A stretch of 64,000 nt of DNA from Duncaniella dubosii (GTDB taxonomy: Bacteria; Bacteroidota; Bacteroidia; Bacteroidales; Muribaculaceae): positions 1,860,001-1,924,000 of the forward strand of contig NZ_CP039396.1 in NCBI RefSeq assembly GCF_004803915.1. Reading direction: 5' to 3'. Under the pieces are notes generated by a model, which was not told the DNA's origin, did not search any database, and was given only the letters and a program-made list of their open reading frames with translations. The position numbers were made by a program, and so were the translations under genes. Of this stretch, positions 53,315 through 62,478 are shown piece after piece (position 1 is the first letter of the stretch; every line of letters begins with the position of its first letter).

Positions 53315-54292
53315 TCATGAATACCGCCCGTTTGCAAGACGGCTCACGACGAGGTTGAACTGCGTGTCGGAGATTCCAACTTCTTTGAGTATGCCATAGG
53401 CGGATTGTAGCGTGAGACGATCAAAATCTTCATGTCGCGAACAGATTATTGTTCCGAGCATCTCTACAGTGGCAGGACTTATTAGTAGTCTGTCTTTCTC
53501 CAAATAGTAGCAATCAGGACGGTGTTTGCTGCGGGGGATGACAATTGATCTTGTGATATTGCGCTCGGTATCATGTATCATCGCAAGATTGACATCCGGC
53601 TCCGGTAAATCGGGATTTATGGCTTTAAGTTCAGCCCATAAGAGTCGGAATACAGAGTGCAATTCTGGATTGCCGGTTGATTCGATTATAAAAAACGGGT
53701 ATGGAGCGGTCTTTTCGTTATTTTTATATAGAGAAGCGTGATTCGAATATTTTATCTTATCGCCTAAGAGATCTTTGGATAATATATTCGGGACTGCCTC
53801 GGTTGATACGGCCTGAAAATGGAAATGGTCAGGAGCGGATGCTCCGCAACGTGCTCCGTTGTAGAAGATGCACATTCCTGACATCTCATACGCGAGTTGG
53901 GCCATATCAAGAATACGGCTGAATTCGGCATCAATACACTGCTCTTCGTGGCGCGTGGACGCTATGGTGAAATGTCTGTCGGCAAGCGGGTAGGGGTTTA
54001 CGAGAATTTCGTATCTGCCGAGAAAACCGATTGACGTCTGGAGGTTCGGGCGATTGTCGCGGCATAGGAAACATGGCCGCGACGATATGCTTGACGGGTC
54101 TGTTTTGGCTGTTACAGATGCACGGCGGTGATTGACAAACATTTTGTCAATACGCCAAAGTGAACCATCACCCGACAATGTGAGACGGTGACCGTCAATG
54201 AAACTGTTTCTGATTCGGGCAAAATTATCGGCTGCCATCGGCCATTTTTCAAGCTCCTTGTCAAAGAACGTATCATTATTCATAACGCTCAT
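53315..54292 (-). CDS. DUF4922 protein, GalT/HIT-superfamily-like nucleotidyltransferase
   Basis: A 325-residue cytoplasmic protein annotated in relatives only as DUF4922. Three features recall galactose-1-phosphate uridylyltransferase and the HIT superfamily: a CFLC motif (C74, C77; GalT has the same zinc motif), NPYPLADRHFTI near 99-110, and the catalytic triad-like H156-x-H158-x-Q160 (DHFHFQ). I therefore infer transfer of a nucleotidyl group to or from a sugar-1-phosphate, or phosphorolysis of an NDP-sugar as in GDP-galactose phosphorylase. Position in the operon beside a glycosyltransferase and a sugar kinase agrees. The substrate is unknown. MNNDTFF three codons later is an alternative start. 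Confidence 0.78.
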   Translation of the reverse strand: MSVMNNDTFFDKELEKWPMAADNFARIRNSFIDGHRLTLSGDGSLWRIDKMFVNHRRASVTAKTDPSSISSRPCFLCRDNRPNLQTSIGFLGRYEILVNPYPLADRHFTIASTRHEEQCIDAEFSRILDMAQLAYEMSGMCIFYNGARCGASAPDHFHFQAVSTEAVPNILSKDLLGDKIKYSNHASLYKNNEKTAPYPFFIIESTGNPELHSVFRLLWAELKAINPDLPEPDVNLAMIHDTERNITRSIVIPRSKHRPDCYYLEKDRLLISPATVEMLGTIICSRHEDFDRLTLQSAYGILKEVGISDTQFNLVVSRLANGRYS

Positions 54293-54329
54293 GCTATTGT
54301 ATGGTTATCGGCGATTATTATAGGTCACT

Positions 54330-55670
54330 CTAATTTCTGATTCTTGCCGCAAGTTCAAATGTGCGTATACTGTCTTTATAGAAATTATTTGCATTGATAC
54401 GTTCCTGAGACAGCGCGTGGTCTGAATTTCCTTTCCATCGGCGGCACGAATAGAGCGATTCGTAGATTCGACCGATACGATATTTACGGTTTATGGCAAG
54501 TCCCATTGCATAATCTTCACCATAGCTGACATCTGGGAAATTGATTCTACGTGCGACAGGTGTGAAAAATGCGCGTGGAGCGCCAAGACCGTTTATGCGA
54601 AGTGCATTGTTAGGCCCGTTTTCATCCGTCCATTCGGCATGGTCGATGAGTCCGGGAGGCAGCGGATTGCCGTCAAAATCTGTCAGACTATATGACCCGA
54701 TGACCATTGCACAGTTCTGTTCATAGAATTTGTCTACAATTAGTTGCAAGGTGTCAGGACGGTTATATATGTCATCGCTGTCGAGCTGAATAGCGAAACG
54801 GCCGCAGAAGTCGGAATGGATGCCGAGATTCCAGCAGCCGCCTATTCCCGGGGCTGCTCCTTCGCAGATTGTGGTATCAATGATTTTGAGCCGTGGTTCT
54901 GTAGTTGCCATTGCAGCGAGGATTTCAGATGTCCCGTCGGTACTGTGGTTGTCGATGACTATGACGTTGAAACTGAAGGATGTCTTCTGTGAAAGAGCGC
55001 TATTTACGGCATCCGCGATTGTAAGATGGCGGTTTCTTACAGGAATGATGACAGATGCTTCGACCGGGAAGCTATCTTTTTCGAAGTCAAGGGGCGTGTG
55101 ACCTTTACTGGAGACCAATGCGTTTAGGGCACGCAAATGAGAGGTTACCGCCTGTTCCATTTCTATCTGGGAGGCACGGTTGCGTGGATCGACATAGCTG
55201 AACTGGCTTTCTTCGCCAGTCTTGTCGTCAGAACGAACGATTGGAGTCGCTGTATAGAGGTTTTCAGGGATATGTATGATTTCCCCAAGGCGCGAAAGAC
55301 GAAGACGGAGGTCGTACCATCCGGCGGCATTGAAATTGTCGGTTATTTCGCTGACTGCCTGACGCAACATAGCGGGATTGACAGCCACGATGTGTCCGAA
55401 ATCGAAATCGTCACGCAGAGATCCTGTCTGATATTTGATGAGACGGTTTGTATTGAAATTTGTGCCGTTTCCGTCAGGAGTGAAGAAATCGGAATAGACG
55501 ATTGCTGCACACGTGTCATTAAGGATTTGCTCCATTCTGGCTCGTCCGGTGGCGGTGAAAGTGATTCGATGGTCTGTAAGTGCTATGATTACAGGCCGGT
55601 CGGCCGCGTTGTCGGCATGTAGGCGCATGGCCTCCGTTGAAAGACGCGGATATGTGGTCGGTTTTGACAT
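54330..55670 (-). CDS. Family 2 glycosyltransferase with extra degenerate N-terminal GT domain
   Basis: A 446-residue protein. The C-terminal part (about 203-440) is a complete GT-A fold: [27 protein letters not shown] and the metal-binding DSDD at 297-300, with a [17 protein letters not shown] acceptor region. The first 150 residues resemble the second half of another GT2 domain ([43 protein letters not shown]) but lack the nucleotide-binding start, so it is likely non-catalytic. No membrane segment is seen. The gene lies between the amidase-like gene (30 bases) and DUF4922 (37 bases). Donor and acceptor cannot be told from sequence. Confidence 0.85.
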   Translation of the reverse strand: MSKPTTYPRLSTEAMRLHADNAADRPVIIALTDHRITFTATGRARMEQILNDTCAAIVYSDFFTPDGNGTNFNTNRLIKYQTGSLRDDFDFGHIVAVNPAMLRQAVSEITDNFNAAGWYDLRLRLSRLGEIIHIPENLYTATPIVRSDDKTGEESQFSYVDPRNRASQIEMEQAVTSHLRALNALVSSKGHTPLDFEKDSFPVEASVIIPVRNRHLTIADAVNSALSQKTSFSFNVIVIDNHSTDGTSEILAAMATTEPRLKIIDTTICEGAAPGIGGCWNLGIHSDFCGRFAIQLDSDDIYNRPDTLQLIVDKFYEQNCAMVIGSYSLTDFDGNPLPPGLIDHAEWTDENGPNNALRINGLGAPRAFFTPVARRINFPDVSYGEDYAMGLAINRKYRIGRIYESLYSCRRWKGNSDHALSQERINANNFYKDSIRTFELAARIRN

Positions 55671-55700
55671 TGCAGAGAAATGTGATAAATAATTGGACTA

Positions 55701-58619
55701 TTAGGCGAGAGAATCCGGTTTGCGTTTGTCAACGGTCGATTTCCTCCGGCGTTTCTCGTTGAGTTTATCGTCTTCTTCCTCGGAGCGTTTTGCAGTCTCT
55801 CTCGGATTTAGATTACGTGAATAGGGATAAGGTGGCACAGTCGGCCGTGATTCCAGCCCGATTATGGTCTCAGGCAATACTTTGGGACGTGCACCGGGAT
55901 GTACACCGTCAGGAGCGATGAAGAATTTTAAAATCTGTGCCATGAGGGCATCACGTTCGTATGAGCCAGTGATTGTCTCAAAGGGGAATCCGATGGTGAC
56001 TGTGCGGTGTGTCCCCGGGTCATAGGCCACGCCTGCTATAAAGTCGTTTTCAGTGTAGCGGAGAATCGGGCCGGCGGTAGATGTATCCATCGGGGCGAAT
56101 GATTCCGGCGATTCGACTGCATAGCATTCAGCGTTGAGCTGCTGATTGAAAGTCATTGAGAGCCATCCTCGGAATTCTCCGTAACGCGATCTGACTTCAC
56201 GGACTTTTCCTGTGACAGTAGCCTTTGATTGTCTCCATTGCAGTCCGAGTACGGAGTGTCCGAACTGACTGTCTGCCACTCGCTCTTCGGGCGAGCTGTA
56301 TGTATTGTCAAACAGGTTGCTTCCGATGTAGCTTCCGGATACGAATAGAGAGCCCCCTGCTTCACAGAAAGAGCTTAACCTGTCTTTCAATGCTGCGGTA
56401 AAAGGCTTGAATTTGCGTTCTTCGGAAGTTCCGACAGTGATTTCCTTTTGCTTTCCAAGGATCAGGTCGATAATCGGTGAGGCTTTGGCATTGCCGTCGA
56501 TGAATGCGTCAACTCCGCACGAAATGAACGGGAAACCGGCTTTTCGAATCGACTGTCCGTGGACAAAAACGAAGTCAAACGTATTGCCTGCGAATACCTC
56601 TGTCTCATGTGTGGCGCGGCTTGAGCCGTGGCCCGGAGCGTCGTTTGTGACCCATTTTGCCTCTGGCCGGAATTCGGTCTGCTCCCCGGTGAAATGGATA
56701 TCACCGTAATAGGGAACACCGTGATCCTCGGCGTAGTCGAAACCAATGCGTCCTTCGGCATAAATCTCGGCAGGACCTGATATACGGGTAAATCCGTTGA
56801 TTATAAGTACCTGAGGCTTGTCAGAACCAGCAATGTCGCAGACTGAAAGTATTTCAGACGGGAAACTTATACCACCGTCGTTGGCTGCCACAATTTTGAA
56901 ACTGTGGATTTGGTTGTCGGAAATACTTATGTTGATTGAAGGGTTATCGACAACTTCAAGTTCAGTGAAAGCACCGTTGTCGATTCGTTCATATACGATA
57001 TAATATGTTGGTTTTGCTGTTGGTTCGAGAGGATCGTCGACACCTTTCCATGAAAGTGTATATCTCCCGTCTTTACCTGCGATTGAGAAATGGCTGACGG
57101 GCAGCGGTTCGACCACATACGGAATGCCGTCCTTTTCATGGAGATATTTCAATATCCCTTTGTATATCGCACGGCTGACCGTGAAACGGAATGTCGGGTC
57201 AAGACCATAACGCATATCTGCGAAATTCTGATGGCTGAGCAGTTCGATAAGCATCGATGGGACTTGAGGTTCCATCGCTTCGTGGTATGGTTTGTCGCGA
57301 AGTTTCCTGCGATTCCATGTCGGCTCATATAAAGTCTGGATGTCGTTGACCACCTGATTTGTTACAAGTTCGGCATAGCGTAAAGATGTAGTACGCGATT
57401 CGCCGTTGCCAAGTTTCGCCCCCTTGGAGTATACAATCGGAAGAGTGCCGATTGTCGCTCCCGGATCGGAAGTCGTGCCGGCATCGGTATGAAAGGCGAA
57501 TGATAGGTCGATCGGTATTCCAAGACCCTTCTGTCCGGGAAGTTCCGACGAGCCTCCTGCAAGATAATTTACCCACATCCCACGGCTCTTATAGTCATCT
57601 TCATAATCATTTTTTCCGTCAGTGACGCTATAGACACTTGCCGGAATGCCGGCCCACTGCATCCAGTAGCGTGCACCTTCCGTGAATCGCGGATAAGTGC
57701 TGACAGTCGCTTCTCCTCCTGCTGCCGACCGGCTGACATTACCAATGCCACCGCCGATTTTTACAGCGTCGGCCGAGATTATCTGGTTGTCTTCCGATGA
57801 TACGTTGAGAAGTTCGACGACAGGAGTCTTGCTTCGTCCTGCGGCAAAAGGAAATGATCCGAGATATATCCATGTACCGCCTCCGATACGCTGGTTTACC
57901 TCAAATTCCTTACTTCCGGCGAGAGAATTGACTATATAGCGGGCGTCTCGGGCACTGTTTGGGAGCGATGCGTAGCTGACATATACGGCATAGGTTCCCG
58001 CTTTCTTGAAATCGGCATACCAGCAGGCGGCGGATGCCTTGTCGGGATTGGTGACAGTCTGTATCTGACGGACAGAACCCATGCGGAATGGATTGTCTGT
58101 GTCTGTCAGTATTTCTTTTTTATATCCGAAACCTTTGAGGCCATCGGCTGTATGCCATTTCTTAGAACCATTTTTTTCTTCGTAGCCTTTTTGGGCATAG
58201 CCACCGTCGAAATCAACTATTATTTCCTGTATGCTCACATCGCGCTCTCGTGGCGTAAGCACGTAAGCGCCGGCATTTTCAAGCATAGGAATGAGGTAGG
58301 GGAGCACGTATGCCTGAGGATACAGATCTTCGACTGTACCCATAAGCCGTGCACGCTGCCATGTCCATCTGTCTTCTTTCTGGTCGAAGTATCGGCCGTG
58401 ACTTTGCCACAATGCGATGTTCTTTCCGCTTAGTCCGCCGGGAGTGGCGGGTGCATCTATGCTGCGCACGAATGGTTCGCGCGCAGGTCTTGGAACAGCC
58501 GGAGTCGAGACCACCTTCGTTGTCTTGGCTCGTTTAGCCTTGCGTCCTTTAGGTGTTTTTGGAGCTGCATCCGCACACAGGGCGCATATTATCATGAGTA
58601 TTGACAGTAGCTTTTTCAT
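55701..58619 (-). CDS. Large exported amidase_3-like protein with inserted golvesin-like domain
   Basis: A 972-residue exported protein (MKKLLSILMIICALCADA signal peptide, then a basic linker). Residues about 60-125 look like the first half of an N-acetylmuramoyl-L-alanine amidase (ALWQSHGRYF, GTVEDLYPQAYVLPYL, VLTPRERD). A golvesin/xanthan-lyase-type beta domain (about 190-290; AGTYAVYVSYASLP, ISADAVKIGGG) follows. The amidase fold then resumes with SFAFHTDAG and MLIELLSHQN (about 365-510). His, Glu and His for zinc and the catalytic Glu all appear present. A fibronectin-III-like domain (about 520-610) and a C-terminal region (about 620-910; VLIINGFTRISGP, GGSLFVSGSYIG) complete it. Often labelled xanthan lyase; amidase activity on peptidoglycan seems more likely. 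First gene of the seven-gene operon. Confidence 0.83.
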   Translation of the reverse strand: MKKLLSILMIICALCADAAPKTPKGRKAKRAKTTKVVSTPAVPRPAREPFVRSIDAPATPGGLSGKNIALWQSHGRYFDQKEDRWTWQRARLMGTVEDLYPQAYVLPYLIPMLENAGAYVLTPRERDVSIQEIIVDFDGGYAQKGYEEKNGSKKWHTADGLKGFGYKKEILTDTDNPFRMGSVRQIQTVTNPDKASAACWYADFKKAGTYAVYVSYASLPNSARDARYIVNSLAGSKEFEVNQRIGGGTWIYLGSFPFAAGRSKTPVVELLNVSSEDNQIISADAVKIGGGIGNVSRSAAGGEATVSTYPRFTEGARYWMQWAGIPASVYSVTDGKNDYEDDYKSRGMWVNYLAGGSSELPGQKGLGIPIDLSFAFHTDAGTTSDPGATIGTLPIVYSKGAKLGNGESRTTSLRYAELVTNQVVNDIQTLYEPTWNRRKLRDKPYHEAMEPQVPSMLIELLSHQNFADMRYGLDPTFRFTVSRAIYKGILKYLHEKDGIPYVVEPLPVSHFSIAGKDGRYTLSWKGVDDPLEPTAKPTYYIVYERIDNGAFTELEVVDNPSINISISDNQIHSFKIVAANDGGISFPSEILSVCDIAGSDKPQVLIINGFTRISGPAEIYAEGRIGFDYAEDHGVPYYGDIHFTGEQTEFRPEAKWVTNDAPGHGSSRATHETEVFAGNTFDFVFVHGQSIRKAGFPFISCGVDAFIDGNAKASPIIDLILGKQKEITVGTSEERKFKPFTAALKDRLSSFCEAGGSLFVSGSYIGSNLFDNTYSSPEERVADSQFGHSVLGLQWRQSKATVTGKVREVRSRYGEFRGWLSMTFNQQLNAECYAVESPESFAPMDTSTAGPILRYTENDFIAGVAYDPGTHRTVTIGFPFETITGSYERDALMAQILKFFIAPDGVHPGARPKVLPETIIGLESRPTVPPYPYSRNLNPRETAKRSEEEDDKLNEKRRRKSTVDKRKPDSLA

Positions 58620-59076
58620 AATTAATGGCCTCCTGTCGTTTATAACATCTTAGAATGGATGCAAAAGTCCCCTATAAAGGTAAAAATCTGTCGATTTCAA
58701 TAACTTTCGCTTTTCAAACGCAGATATTAAGTCTTTTTAATCATGGACAGGATGGGTTTATGGATGTAAAGATACGAAAAAAGCCGGAAAGTTGCACATC
58801 GTAAAAAAAATCGCATCCTCCGACTGTTTGAATTTCTTTCAGTATAATGATTGTAGGAATCAAGAGGCCGTTTTTGTGGGGAGTGACTGTTGACGCAATC
58901 ACTCCCCTTTCAGATGGGTGAACACCTCCTTTCTGTGGCCTGAACAGTGAATATTGCTGACATCAGAAGGATTATAAGGGTGTCAGGATTCCTCCGGCCA
59001 CACAATTTTTAGTTTGTTTGTTGGTTTAATGGTCGTTGTTTTTTTATATCGTGGTGATTATCTCAGAATACTTCGG
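58620..59076. other. Intergenic region with one hairpin
   Basis: About 450 bases without a gene, between the amidase-like gene and the kinase-like gene, both on the minus strand. GGGGAGTGA (58878-58886) pairs with TCACTCCCC (58899-58907), a GC-rich stem that may end transcription from the kinase-like gene. Promoter elements for the seven-gene operon should lie between 58620 and 58700; CAAAAG near 58662 (CTTTTG on the minus strand) is the only partial match I see. Confidence 0.4.
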
Positions 59077-60528
59077 TTATGTGTTGTGGATTGTGAGCAC
59101 AAAAGAAGCTCCTGATGTTACGGTCGTGTCAAGTATAAGGTTCCCGTTGATTTTTTCGGCTCGCAAGGCACAGATGGGGAGGCCGAGGCGGTCGCCTTCG
59201 GCTATGTCGCATTGCGACGAGAATGCAGTGAACAGGGTGTCGCGGTCGGCTTCAGGTATGCCGGGCCCGGAATCGGTCACGATAAACTGGTTGACTTTCG
59301 CTCCGCGCTTTTTGTAGCTCAATGTAATTTTTCCTCCGTCTGGAGTATATTTTGCCGCATTTTCGAGCAGATGTGTGAGGATCTTGCCGACTTCCTGAGG
59401 ATTGATGAGCGCATAGACTTTAGTGCCGTTGAGCGTGATTGTCACTCGCGGACGGACGAGCGGACGGACTTTTGCCACGATTGTCTCGCAGAAAGTGTCG
59501 AGGTTTGTCTCCTCAAGTCCAGCTGAAGCCGAGGTCTCGGCATTTTCGACATCGGATAATTCGCCTACACGTTTCACGTAGCCACGAAGATTCTGTACGG
59601 CCGGATCGGATTGGTCGAGACGTTCGAGCGTAGGTTCCATCTGCGATGACATGTTATGGAGTATAGCGCTCTTGGCTGCGCTCTGTGCGTTGGCGGTTTC
59701 GACAGACTTTTTCATGCGGCGGTTCTTTGCAAGGATGCGGAAATAGAAGAGTGCGCCTATGGCGAGAGCCGCAACTGCAATGACAAAGAGAGTGATAAAT
59801 GTGACTATCCAGCCTGTTCGGGTGGCGATAGTATGGTCTTTCTCTGCGATTGTCTCCTGAGAGTCGGCATATTCTTTCTTGACTTTTCCAAGCTCGCTGT
59901 GTGCGGTGGTGGCTTCGATTGAATCAGACCACTGCATGTAGTTTTCATATGTATGCTCGACAAGTTCCGCATCGCCGGCCGATACGGCACGGTCGATTAG
60001 TGAGCGATAAGCCTTGTCGGCAGCCGTATAGTCCTTGGAATTGTCAAACTGTTTTATAAGCCGTGCAATGCAAAGGTCGCCTTTGGCGTTCTGGTCTGTC
60101 GAATAATAGTATTGCGCTTCATTGAAGAGCATATCGGTTGTGATTTCTTTCGTTCCCGCTTTTTTCGCGAAGTTGCCCATGCGCGAAAGGGATTTCAACG
60201 CCGAACCGTTGTTCTTTAGCTGACGGTAAGCCTCATAGCGAGCTTTTTCGGTGGTGTAGCGGACAGCTGGGAGCGAATCGGGCGCGATGCCGTTCTGTGC
60301 AAGGGCCTTGTCAAAATTGCCGAGCAGACGGAAAGCGCCGTCATAGTTATGTGCATTGACGCAGACTGCCGCAGCGGTTGCCGCTGACTGGGCTGCGGGC
60401 AGATATTGATGTGCTGCAATGCGCGAATTGTAAGCCTTGAGGTGAGCGTTGAGCTCGCTCTGGGTGTCGGCCAGAAGGCCGAGGGCTGATAGGGTGAGTG
60501 TCAGCGCCAGTGAAATCAATCGTCTCAT
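59077..60528 (-). CDS. TPR sensor histidine kinase-like protein with atypical H-box
   Basis: A 483-residue protein: signal peptide (MRRLISLALTLTLSALGLLA), a periplasmic helical TPR-like region (about 25-225), one membrane helix (about 240-263), then a cytoplasmic kinase module. The ATPase part is largely intact: HLLENAAKYTPDGG (N-box), DSGPGIPEAD (G1), LFTAFSS (F-box), with a weak G2 motif GDRLGLPIC. In the dimerisation helix the usual NMSHE reads N292-M-S-S295-Q, so the phosphoacceptor His is replaced by Ser, although a His stands four residues earlier (H291). It may not autophosphorylate in the normal way. No response regulator gene is adjacent. Confidence 0.85.
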   Translation of the reverse strand: MRRLISLALTLTLSALGLLADTQSELNAHLKAYNSRIAAHQYLPAAQSAATAAAVCVNAHNYDGAFRLLGNFDKALAQNGIAPDSLPAVRYTTEKARYEAYRQLKNNGSALKSLSRMGNFAKKAGTKEITTDMLFNEAQYYYSTDQNAKGDLCIARLIKQFDNSKDYTAADKAYRSLIDRAVSAGDAELVEHTYENYMQWSDSIEATTAHSELGKVKKEYADSQETIAEKDHTIATRTGWIVTFITLFVIAVAALAIGALFYFRILAKNRRMKKSVETANAQSAAKSAILHNMSSQMEPTLERLDQSDPAVQNLRGYVKRVGELSDVENAETSASAGLEETNLDTFCETIVAKVRPLVRPRVTITLNGTKVYALINPQEVGKILTHLLENAAKYTPDGGKITLSYKKRGAKVNQFIVTDSGPGIPEADRDTLFTAFSSQCDIAEGDRLGLPICALRAEKINGNLILDTTVTSGASFVLTIHNT

Positions 60529-60666
60529 AATAAATAGGTGTGAATTGTTATCGTGAATGTTTATTAATCTAACGTGTCACGGAGCTTTAATGTTTAGATG
60601 ATGTTTATTAACAATCACCGCGAGTTTTCAACATTTTAACACGTTTTGAGGGTTGGGAGTGTGATT

Positions 60667-60691
60667 GTTAACAATATTATTTGTTACTTTG
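60667..60691 (+). promoter_or_regulatory. Promoter-operator region of parA
   Basis: TTACTTTG at 60684-60691 resembles the -7 box (one mismatch). GTTAACAA and TTTGTTA lie over and before it, as they do at 4925-4949. The parA ATG follows 27 bases later. The rest of the 60529-60718 gap holds no gene and no parS-like sequence. Confidence 0.45.
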
Positions 60692-60718
60692 CATCAGAAA
60701 ATTGATAATAAAGACCTT

Positions 60719-61495
60719 ATGGGTAAAATCATTGCTATCGCCAATCAAAAGGGCGGTGTAGGAAAAACCACGACAACAATCAATCTCGCGGCATCTCTTG
60801 CTGCCGAAGGGAAAAAGACTCTGATCATTGATGCCGATCCTCAGGCAAACGCCACCTCGGGCTACGGCATCGATCCAAAATCAATGGCCTCGTCGATCTA
60901 CGAATGCCTTGTCGACGATTATCCTGTGGCCGGTTCGCAGGTCAGCACTTGCTGCGAGGGACTCGACCTTGTCGGCTCGCGCATAGACCTCGCCGGTGCG
61001 GAAATCGAACTCATCAACAAGCCTTCGCGTGAAAATGTGCTTAAAAGAGCTGTTGGCGACGTGGCCGATATCTATGATTTCATACTGATTGACTGCTCTC
61101 CATCTCTCGGACTCATAACAGTCAATGCTCTGACTGCCGCCGACTCCGTGATTATCCCGGTTCAGGCCGAATATTTCGCGCTCGAAGGCATCACCAAACT
61201 TCTCAATACCATACGTATCATCAAGTCGAAACTCAATCCGGCGCTTGAAATCGAAGGATTCCTTCTGACCATGTACGACGCCCGTCTGCGTCTTGCCAAT
61301 CAGATCTACGAGGAGCTGAAGGGACACTTCGGCCCGATGGTGTTCGACACGGTGATTCCGCGCAACATCCGTCTGAGCGAGGCTCCGAGCCACGGGCTGC
61401 CGGCTCTGCTCTACGATCCGATCTCGCGCGGGGCTACTTCTCATATTTCCCTCGCCCGAGAACTCATCTCGAAAAATCAGGCGAAAGCATCCTGA
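60719..61495 (+). CDS. parA: Chromosome-partitioning ATPase ParA
   Basis: A 258-residue deviant-Walker ATPase that moves ParB-bound origin regions over the nucleoid. Motifs: KGGVGKTTTTINLAASLA (Walker A with the signature Lys), DADPQANAT, and IDCSPSLGLITVNAL (Walker B region). The start at 60719 places the Walker motif near residue 10, as in chromosomal Soj/ParA proteins; the frame opens 18 codons earlier without support. parB follows after 28 bases. Confidence 0.96.
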   Translation: MGKIIAIANQKGGVGKTTTTINLAASLAAEGKKTLIIDADPQANATSGYGIDPKSMASSIYECLVDDYPVAGSQVSTCCEGLDLVGSRIDLAGAEIELINKPSRENVLKRAVGDVADIYDFILIDCSPSLGLITVNALTAADSVIIPVQAEYFALEGITKLLNTIRIIKSKLNPALEIEGFLLTMYDARLRLANQIYEELKGHFGPMVFDTVIPRNIRLSEAPSHGLPALLYDPISRGATSHISLARELISKNQAKAS

Positions 61496-61523
61496 CATAA
61501 TCAACTAATCACATCTGAACAAA

Positions 61524-62405
61524 ATGCTGCCAAAACGTCCGGCTCTCGGCCGCGGGCTTGATTCGCTCATCGCGATGGACGACGCTCCAGCCCGTGGCAC
61601 ATCGGCCATCAACGACATAGAGATTTCGCGAATCTCTCCCAATCCTGACCAGCCCCGAAGCCTCTTTGACGAAGAGTCGCTCGAAGAACTGTCGCGGTCC
61701 ATACGTGAACTCGGCATCATCCAGCCGCTGTCATTGCGCAAGACCGGCCCGGATACATATCAGATTATCGCCGGCGAGCGCCGTTACCGTGCGGCCATCA
61801 TGGCCGGGCTGACCACAGTTCCGGCCTATATCCGCACGGCCAACGATACGGAGCTTACCGAAATGGCGCTCATCGAGAACATCCAGCGCGAGGATCTCAA
61901 CGCTATTGAAATTGCACTGACATTCAAGAAGCTTATCGAGCAATATGATCTTACGCAGGAGCGCCTGAGCGAACGCATCGGCAAGAAGCGCACAACAATC
62001 GCCAATTTCCTGCGTCTGCTCCGTCTGCCCGCAGAAGTTCAGTTAGGGCTGCGCGACAAGCGCATTGACATGGGCCATGCGCGCGCGCTGCTGAGCATCG
62101 ACGATCCCAAACTTCAGCTGAGACTCTACGAGGAAATCCTCAGACACGGGCTTTCGGTGCGCAAGGTCGAGGAGCTTGCCAAGAAATATCAGCAGGCCGC
62201 CCTCGAAGGCAAGACTCCGGCCGATGAGAGCAAAAGACTTTCTAACAATGATTATGATATTTTAAAAAATCATCTTTCACAGCGCTTCAGCACCCCTGTA
62301 AAGCTAACATGCGATGCTTCCGGCAAGGGTAAAATCTCATTTTCTTTCCGCGACGAGGCGGAACTTGAAAGATTAATTGCTATCTTTGACACTGCAAAAC
62401 AGTGA
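61524..62405 (+). CDS. parB: Chromosome-partitioning protein ParB
   Basis: Binds centromere-like parS sites and spreads as a CTP-dependent clamp. The 293-residue protein has the N-terminal LGRGLDSLI box that stimulates ParA, a CTPase domain with GERRYRAAIMAGL and ENIQREDLNAIE, a helix-turn-helix (LSERIGKKRTTIANFLRLL, about 145-165) and a C-terminal dimerisation region. No parS palindrome like TGTTTCACGTGAAACA was found in this window by eye. Confidence 0.96.
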   Translation: MLPKRPALGRGLDSLIAMDDAPARGTSAINDIEISRISPNPDQPRSLFDEESLEELSRSIRELGIIQPLSLRKTGPDTYQIIAGERRYRAAIMAGLTTVPAYIRTANDTELTEMALIENIQREDLNAIEIALTFKKLIEQYDLTQERLSERIGKKRTTIANFLRLLRLPAEVQLGLRDKRIDMGHARALLSIDDPKLQLRLYEEILRHGLSVRKVEELAKKYQQAALEGKTPADESKRLSNNDYDILKNHLSQRFSTPVKLTCDASGKGKISFSFRDEAELERLIAIFDTAKQ

Positions 62406-62478
62406 ACGGCCGGACCTGTTTATTCCTCCGGTCTTTGCGGGTTTGTATAATGGTTTGTAAGCCAGTTGAATAACTAAG

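Noticed and set aside
60529..60718. Possible origin or parS site near parAB
   Set aside because: No clear cluster of DnaA boxes and no parS palindrome seen; only AT-rich promoter sequence.
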